From contig QGUY01000176.1 of the NCBI GenBank assembly GCA_003242315.1, forward strand, positions 1 through 8,247: 8,247 bases of DNA. Direction: 5' to 3'. The DNA is from Bacteroidota bacterium. GTDB taxonomy: Bacteria; Bacteroidota; Bacteroidia; Cytophagales; Cyclobacteriaceae. The notes below the pieces were generated by a model, which did not search any database, was not told the DNA's origin, and worked only from the letters and a program-made list of their open reading frames with translations. Shown one piece after another: positions 4,823 through 8,247 of the stretch (positions are counted from its first letter, which is position 1; each line of letters begins with the position of its first letter). Made by a program: the position numbers and the translations under genes.

Positions 4823-6949
4823 TTATTCAATCGGTGAACATTCAATCAGCAAATGGTCGCGGAAGGAAACCCTGATGCGTGCATTGGGTCCTGATACAAT
4901 GCCTAACTCCTCGTTATTAACATAATCTTTCACAACGTACGACCCATTGTCGAGGCCCCGCAGTTCAATTTCGCCGTTCCATTCATCTTCGTAAAAAGCG
5001 TAATACTGTTTGCCGTCCTTTCGAATGACGTGTGTTTCAGGCTTATCAAAGGCGATGTCATATAAGTTTGTGTAATCTCCCTGGCTAAGCATATTATCGC
5101 GATACAGCGATAGCCATTTCTTCCAATGTAGTTCTTTGTCGGGCGTAAGTCTCACTTTCTGAGGACCGCCTGGCCAGGTGAACTTTGTGCCGGGAACAGC
5201 CCCGGTGCCGACAGCAGACGCAAAGTCGCTGCCCAGTTCATCATCGCTTATCTGGATGTGTTCGACGTGGTCGGCGAAGACTGGGCAACGCGCGCCCCAC
5301 AGCGCTTTGTTTAGTTTCACCCTCCTGCGCACCTGCGCAAAGCTCGTTGGGTCGGCGACAACAGGCTGGTCGGTGAATCGCGATTGATAAAAATCCTGTG
5401 GAACACCACAGTTGCAAATTTCCGTAACGCTAAAGGGCTTTAGCGCTTTCGAAGTTTCATAGATCGTTTGAATGAGGTCGGGAACAGCCTGGAAAGATCG
5501 CGCCGAGTCTTCTGCAGGATCGCGGTGCGTGGCAGGGACAGCCCAATAGGCATCAAGCTTGTGGCCGTCAAAGCCCCAGTCATCTATAAATTTTCGTGTG
5601 AGATCTTCTATGTACGCGCGAACATCCGCGATGCTTCCATCCAGGAAGTACATATTGCGCGGGCATCTGGGGTATTCTCCTTCGTTATTGACTACGACCC
5701 AGTCGGGGTGAGTGGAAAAAAGCTTCGATGATCCTGGTGTTGTGGATGGCCACCGTCTATTTGGTGGAGGACCTTCAGGCTGAATAAGAGTGGGCACCCA
5801 CCATATCTTGGCAAGAAATCCCATCGAATGAAGGGAATCGACTAGTTCGCGCATTTGTTTCTCGCCTCCTGGAAAGGTTTCCGGTCTTGGATTCCAGTCG
5901 CCATACCGATCGAACCAACGGTCATCAACGACAACCCATTTAATGTTGAGTTCGTTCAGCTTCGGAAGAACTCCGTATATATCTTCAGGTGTGAAGTCAG
6001 ATTCATATCCCCAGCTACACCAGAAGGGTTCATAGGTTTCAGGTGAGGGTTCTTTCATATAGAGGCCCTGGTCTTTCATGATCGCAGCGAATGCTTCGAC
6101 GGCATTAAAGAAATCGAGATCATGGACCAGGATAGCGCTCCGCGTAGTCTTGTAAGAATCACCGGGATCGAGGTCCATGTTGATTTGTTCGACGATGGAT
6201 ATCTCCGCCTTGCCGGCTTCCGTCACCTTTGTCGGGAAGGACACCAGGGGAGGTTCAGTTTCAATGCTGGCTATGGCGAGTCCCATAGATGGACTCCAGA
6301 TATCCACCATAGGTATGCCGCCGCCCAGTCGGGATTCCGGTTGAAAGCCGAAATAGTTCTTCCTGAAAAAACCGGAGTCCAGTGGAAAGATGTAATCGGT
6401 GCCCCATTCGTGCGCAACACCTTGAAAGGTCCAGAGATCGTTGGCATCGATGAGAAAATAATCAGACACGGATGCCCGGATGGTTACCGGCCTGGTTGAT
6501 TGGTTCGTGTAAATAGCCTGGCACAACACAGCAGAGGGGTGTCTTTCGTACAGGTCCAGCAATAAGATTCGTTCGATTTGTGTTTGACGTTCCTTGCCCG
6601 TGATCTCCACCCGTTTTCCCGGTCCGAACTCCTCAGAATCCAGATCGATAACGCGTATGGCCGACGGTTCCGTAGTAAATCGCGAGAGAATGCCTTCGTC
6701 GGTAACCAAGTGAAAGAGCGGAAGGGTTGACTCATGCGCGCGTGTGAAACTAACCCACCTCCCGTCTTTACGGAGCGTGATACGGCACACACCGTTGGCA
6801 TCCAGTCTGAGTTGCATCGTCTCGTTGACGAACACAACGCTGTCATCCTTGATGGTAATGCCAGATCCGCCGGGCACCTGCTGATTGCCCTTGCCACAGC
6901 CGGCGAGTAGGAACACCGTAAAAATCGGGAGAAGCAGATTATGTTTCAT
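4823..6949 (-). CDS. Secreted lipoprotein, GH36-like alpha-galactosidase / alpha-N-acetylgalactosaminidase
   Basis: This 708-residue protein begins with a lipoprotein signal: short basic start, hydrophobic stretch, and lipobox L15-A16-G17-C18. An N-terminal beta-rich part (about 30-290) precedes a TIM barrel (about 300-590) and a small beta C-terminus (about 620-708), the GH36 arrangement. Barrel motifs include FWCSWG (309-314), VVVDDRWF (339-346), GDW (350-352), WGFDGHKLDAYW (458-469) with K464-L-D466 as likely nucleophile, and E510-I-C-N-C-G. The acid/base is less clear: D527 (TDQP, 61 residues after D466, close to the 60 between Asp327 and Asp387 I recall for Thermotoga maritima GalA) or D533 (ADP). 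The residues after C18 (GKGNQQ) lack the acidic lipoprotein export signal of surface-exposed Bacteroidetes lipoproteins, suggesting a periplasm-facing anchor. The substrate, alpha-linked Gal or GalNAc, is inferred from the neighbouring AgaS pathway. It converges with the aldolase gene across 10 bp and is divergent from the repressor gene. Confidence 0.85.
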   Translation of the reverse strand: MKHNLLLPIFTVFLLAGCGKGNQQVPGGSGITIKDDSVVFVNETMQLRLDANGVCRITLRKDGRWVSFTRAHESTLPLFHLVTDEGILSRFTTEPSAIRVIDLDSEEFGPGKRVEITGKERQTQIERILLLDLYERHPSAVLCQAIYTNQSTRPVTIRASVSDYFLIDANDLWTFQGVAHEWGTDYIFPLDSGFFRKNYFGFQPESRLGGGIPMVDIWSPSMGLAIASIETEPPLVSFPTKVTEAGKAEISIVEQINMDLDPGDSYKTTRSAILVHDLDFFNAVEAFAAIMKDQGLYMKEPSPETYEPFWCSWGYESDFTPEDIYGVLPKLNELNIKWVVVDDRWFDRYGDWNPRPETFPGGEKQMRELVDSLHSMGFLAKIWWVPTLIQPEGPPPNRRWPSTTPGSSKLFSTHPDWVVVNNEGEYPRCPRNMYFLDGSIADVRAYIEDLTRKFIDDWGFDGHKLDAYWAVPATHRDPAEDSARSFQAVPDLIQTIYETSKALKPFSVTEICNCGVPQDFYQSRFTDQPVVADPTSFAQVRRRVKLNKALWGARCPVFADHVEHIQISDDELGSDFASAVGTGAVPGTKFTWPGGPQKVRLTPDKELHWKKWLSLYRDNMLSQGDYTNLYDIAFDKPETHVIRKDGKQYYAFYEDEWNGEIELRGLDNGSYVVKDYVNNEELGIVSGPNARIRVSFRDHLLIECSPIE

Positions 6950-6987
6950 TTACTTATTTTTCTGGTGGGTTATTATTAAGGATACGC

Positions 6988-6995
6988 CAAAATTA
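6988..6995 (-). promoter_or_regulatory. Predicted Bacteroidetes -7 box for the GH36 lipoprotein gene
   Basis: The minus strand reads TAATTTTG, an exact TAnnTTTG match. It predicts a start near 6981 and a leader of about 31 nt before the ATG at 6949. A TTTG at 7023-7020 could be the -33 element, but the 24-nt spacing is longer than I would expect. Confidence 0.5.
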
Positions 6996-7006
6996 GTGAA
7001 TTAGTG
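6991..7006. repeat. 8-bp perfect tandem repeat (aattagtg x2)
   Basis: The unit aattagtg occurs at 6991-6998 and again at 6999-7006 with no gap. The first copy overlaps the predicted -7 box of the GH36 gene, so copy number could alter promoter spacing. Confidence 0.8.
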
Positions 7007-7057
7007 GGTTTTAACCATTCAAATAAATCTTTCTTTATGTTTTTATAGTTATTTTAC

Positions 7058-7079
7058 CTTTCGAAAAGCTTCGTTTCGG
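7058..7079 (+). promoter_or_regulatory. Putative AgaR/DeoR-type operator upstream of the repressor and GH36 genes
   Basis: The plus strand carries CTTTCG at 7058-7063 and CTTCGTTTCGG at 7069-7079, giving TTCG words spaced 10 and 5 bp. The 8-mer cttcgttt is shared with the agaS-proximal box. A small dyad (CGAA...TTCG around AAGCTT) is centred here. It lies about 70 bp before the repressor start and could give autoregulation and control of the lipoprotein gene. Confidence 0.4.
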
Positions 7080-7147
7080 CAGAAACCGGGACGGAGGGTT
7101 ATTATTGATATATTTCGGAGTTAGATTCGACAATTGTTCCACGATTG

Positions 7148-7939
7148 ATGAAACGCAAGCGAAGTGAATCCCGGTCAACCGTAAGTCGCAGGATGTCTAT
7201 CCTGGCGCGCCTTGAAAAGGAGGGGCAGGTTAATGTGAACGAACTGAGTGAGGCTCTGGGTGTGAGTTCAGTGACGATTCGCAATGACCTTGAGCAACTG
7301 GAGAAAAAGAACATGCTGCTTCGCGCGCGTGGTGGGGCGATGAAGATCACGCATAGTTATGTGGGTTACGATTTCCCCTTGTCGGACAAGCAGAAGAAGC
7401 ACCTCGCCGAAAAGCGGGCGATTGGACAAAAGGCTGCCGAGCTCATCGAGGAGGGCAATACTATCATTCTCGATTCGGGATCCACTACTTATGAAGTGGC
7501 CAGGAATCTGGATCGGTTTGAGAACCTTACCGTCATAACAAACGCGATCAATATTGCTAACTACCTCGCAGAGCACAAGAATATCAACGTCATTGTGCCC
7601 GGTGGTACGCTGAGGAGCAATTCGCTATCGCTTGTGGGCATGCTCGCGGAGAAGGGATTCAAGAACTACTATTGTGACAAACTTTTTCTTGGCGTAGATG
7701 GGTTCGACACCAGCTACGGGATATCAACACCCAACATTGAAGAGGCGCACCTGAACCAGGTGATGATCGAGATTTCACAGAAGGTGATTGTCGTGGCCGA
7801 TTCGAGCAAGTTCCAGCGAAGGGGGTTTGCATTCATTGCCGGGGTGGACAAGATTCACACAGTGGTTACTGACAAGGGCATTCCGGGTGATGAGAAGGCA
7901 AAACTCGAAAAAATGGGTGTTACTGTGATTATCGCCTGA
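7148..7939 (+). CDS. agaR: DeoR-family transcriptional repressor, AgaR-like
   Basis: This 263-residue cytoplasmic regulator has the standard DeoR layout. An N-terminal winged helix-turn-helix (about 14-70) contains VNVNELSEALGVSSVTIRND and the wing LLRARGGA (57-64). A C-terminal phosphosugar-sensing domain contains LDSGSTT (108-114), VITNA (129-133), PGGTLR (151-156), LFLGVDGFD (179-187) and ADSSKF (217-222). The GVDGFD...GISTPN...EAHLN block and the C-terminal DKGIP...GV.VI tail resemble E. coli AgaR, the regulator of GalNAc/galactosamine genes, and the length is typical. ATG 7148 is preferred; a TTG directly before it (7145) would add one residue. The effector is probably a phosphorylated intermediate of the local pathway. 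The likely targets are the TTTCRTTT boxes in both divergent regions. The assignment to AgaR rather than another DeoR member rests on similarity plus context. Confidence 0.9.
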   Translation: MKRKRSESRSTVSRRMSILARLEKEGQVNVNELSEALGVSSVTIRNDLEQLEKKNMLLRARGGAMKITHSYVGYDFPLSDKQKKHLAEKRAIGQKAAELIEEGNTIILDSGSTTYEVARNLDRFENLTVITNAINIANYLAEHKNINVIVPGGTLRSNSLSLVGMLAEKGFKNYYCDKLFLGVDGFDTSYGISTPNIEEAHLNQVMIEISQKVIVVADSSKFQRRGFAFIAGVDKIHTVVTDKGIPGDEKAKLEKMGVTVIIA

Positions 7940-7999
7940 AGCGTAATCTGAAATTGGTATCCCTGACTAGTGTCACCACAATTTTCTACCGCTAAAATA

Positions 8000-8247
8000 C
8001 TACTCCCCGTCGCTCCGAATCTCTTGCACAGGGTTGGTGAATACCGCCTGCAACGTTTGGAAGCTAAGGGTTATCGCCGAAACGATAGTCATTATGACGG
8101 CGGACATGATGAATATTTCAGGGCCTAAGTCAATTTTTTTGACGAATCCTGAAAGCCATTTATTCATCAGGTAGTAACCGACTGGCACAGCAATGACAAA
8201 TGCCACGGCAACGCGTTTGGGAATGAAAAGGTGAACAAGTTGAATAA
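8000..8247 (-). CDS. FtsX/MacB-type ABC transporter permease, C-terminal fragment (runs off the window)
   Basis: The minus-strand frame is open from the right edge to a TAG at 8000-8002, giving about 81 residues of the C-terminus. Two membrane helices are visible: one around AVAFVIAVPVGYYLMNKWL and one around FIMSAVIMTIVSAITLSFQTL, followed by the tail NPVQEIRSDGE. This matches the last two helices of the second FtsX domain in Bacteroidetes MacB-like permeases, where the tail is usually NPVKSLRSE. Such permeases transmit ATPase movement to the periplasm for efflux or lipoprotein handling. An internal GTG at 8206 is not a real start, because homology continues upstream of it. It converges with the agaR gene across 60 bp and is not obviously part of the sugar system. 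Confidence 0.85.
   Translation of the reverse strand, partial: IQLVHLFIPKRVAVAFVIAVPVGYYLMNKWLSGFVKKIDLGPEIFIMSAVIMTIVSAITLSFQTLQAVFTNPVQEIRSDGE

Larger units (their letters stand above)
6950..7147. promoter_or_regulatory. Divergent control region between the GH36 lipoprotein and AgaR-like genes
   Basis: This A/T-rich region of about 200 bp contains no gene. It holds a minus-strand TAnnTTTG box, an 8-bp tandem repeat, an 11-bp direct repeat (gggttattatt at 6967-6977 and 7096-7106) and a cluster of TTCG words from 7060 to 7129 that may be repressor sites. A poorly matching CTTTCTTTATGTTTTT run lies at 7029-7044. A near -7 element for the repressor (TATATTTC, 7109-7116) departs from consensus at the last base. 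Confidence 0.6.

Noticed and set aside
4825..4847. Direct repeat ATTCAATC at 4825-4832 and 4840-4847
   Set aside because: It lies within the last codons of the GH36 gene and an 8-bp repeat at this distance is unremarkable.
6122..6499. 125-codon plus-strand frame, and other frames inside the GH36 gene
   Set aside because: The opposite strand encodes conserved GH36 sequence throughout; these are antisense shadows.
7940..7999. Terminator between agaR and the ABC permease (TGAC/GTCA arms near 7964-7975)
   Set aside because: The arms are only 4 bp and there is no U-rich tract, so no terminator can be supported.
1..8247. CRISPR arrays, insertion sequences, tRNA or rRNA genes
   Set aside because: No regularly spaced repeats, transposase-like protein, terminal inverted repeats or recognisable tRNA/rRNA segments were seen.

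Overview
The window looks like chromosomal DNA from a free-living member of the Bacteroidota (Bacteroidetes) with roughly balanced base composition. Three observations support this. Most start codons lack a Shine-Dalgarno sequence. Two intergenic regions carry perfect TAnnTTTG elements, the Bacteroidetes -7 promoter box. The right edge holds the C-terminal end of an FtsX/MacB-type ABC permease ending in an NPVxxxRS-like tail that I associate with this phylum. The lineage is inferred, not proven.

Layout: (1) 143-613 (+), a Dps/ferritin-like protein with a complete ferroxidase residue set, ending 2 bp from a convergent gene. (2) 616-1485 (-), a ten-helix DMT/EamA transporter. (3) 1486-1789, a 304-bp divergent regulatory region with three similar TTTCRTTT-type boxes, all in one orientation, plus a -7 box for the rightward operon. 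(4) 1790-4812 (+), a compact operon of AgaS-type SIS isomerase/deaminase, PfkB-family sugar kinase and class II GatY/KbaY-type aldolase. (5) 4823-6949 (-), a large secreted lipoprotein resembling GH36 alpha-galactosidase / alpha-N-acetylgalactosaminidase, convergent with the operon 10 bp away. (6) 6950-7144, a second divergent control region. (7) 7148-7939 (+), a DeoR-family repressor resembling AgaR. (8) 8000-8247 (-), the C-terminal fragment of an ABC permease.

Genes 2-7 read as one carbohydrate unit. The extracytoplasmic GH36-like enzyme would release an alpha-linked galactose-type sugar, most plausibly GalNAc or galactosamine, and the DMT protein may import it. AgaS would convert galactosamine-6-phosphate to tagatose-6-phosphate, the PfkB kinase would make tagatose-1,6-bisphosphate, and the aldolase would cleave it to dihydroxyacetone phosphate and glyceraldehyde-3-phosphate. 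The AgaR-like repressor would sense a phosphorylated intermediate and act at the TTTCRTTT boxes. No hexosamine kinase, PTS component or N-acetylgalactosamine-6-phosphate deacetylase is present here, so the first phosphorylation and any deacetylation must be encoded elsewhere or happen differently. The Dps gene and the ABC permease look like unrelated flanking genes.
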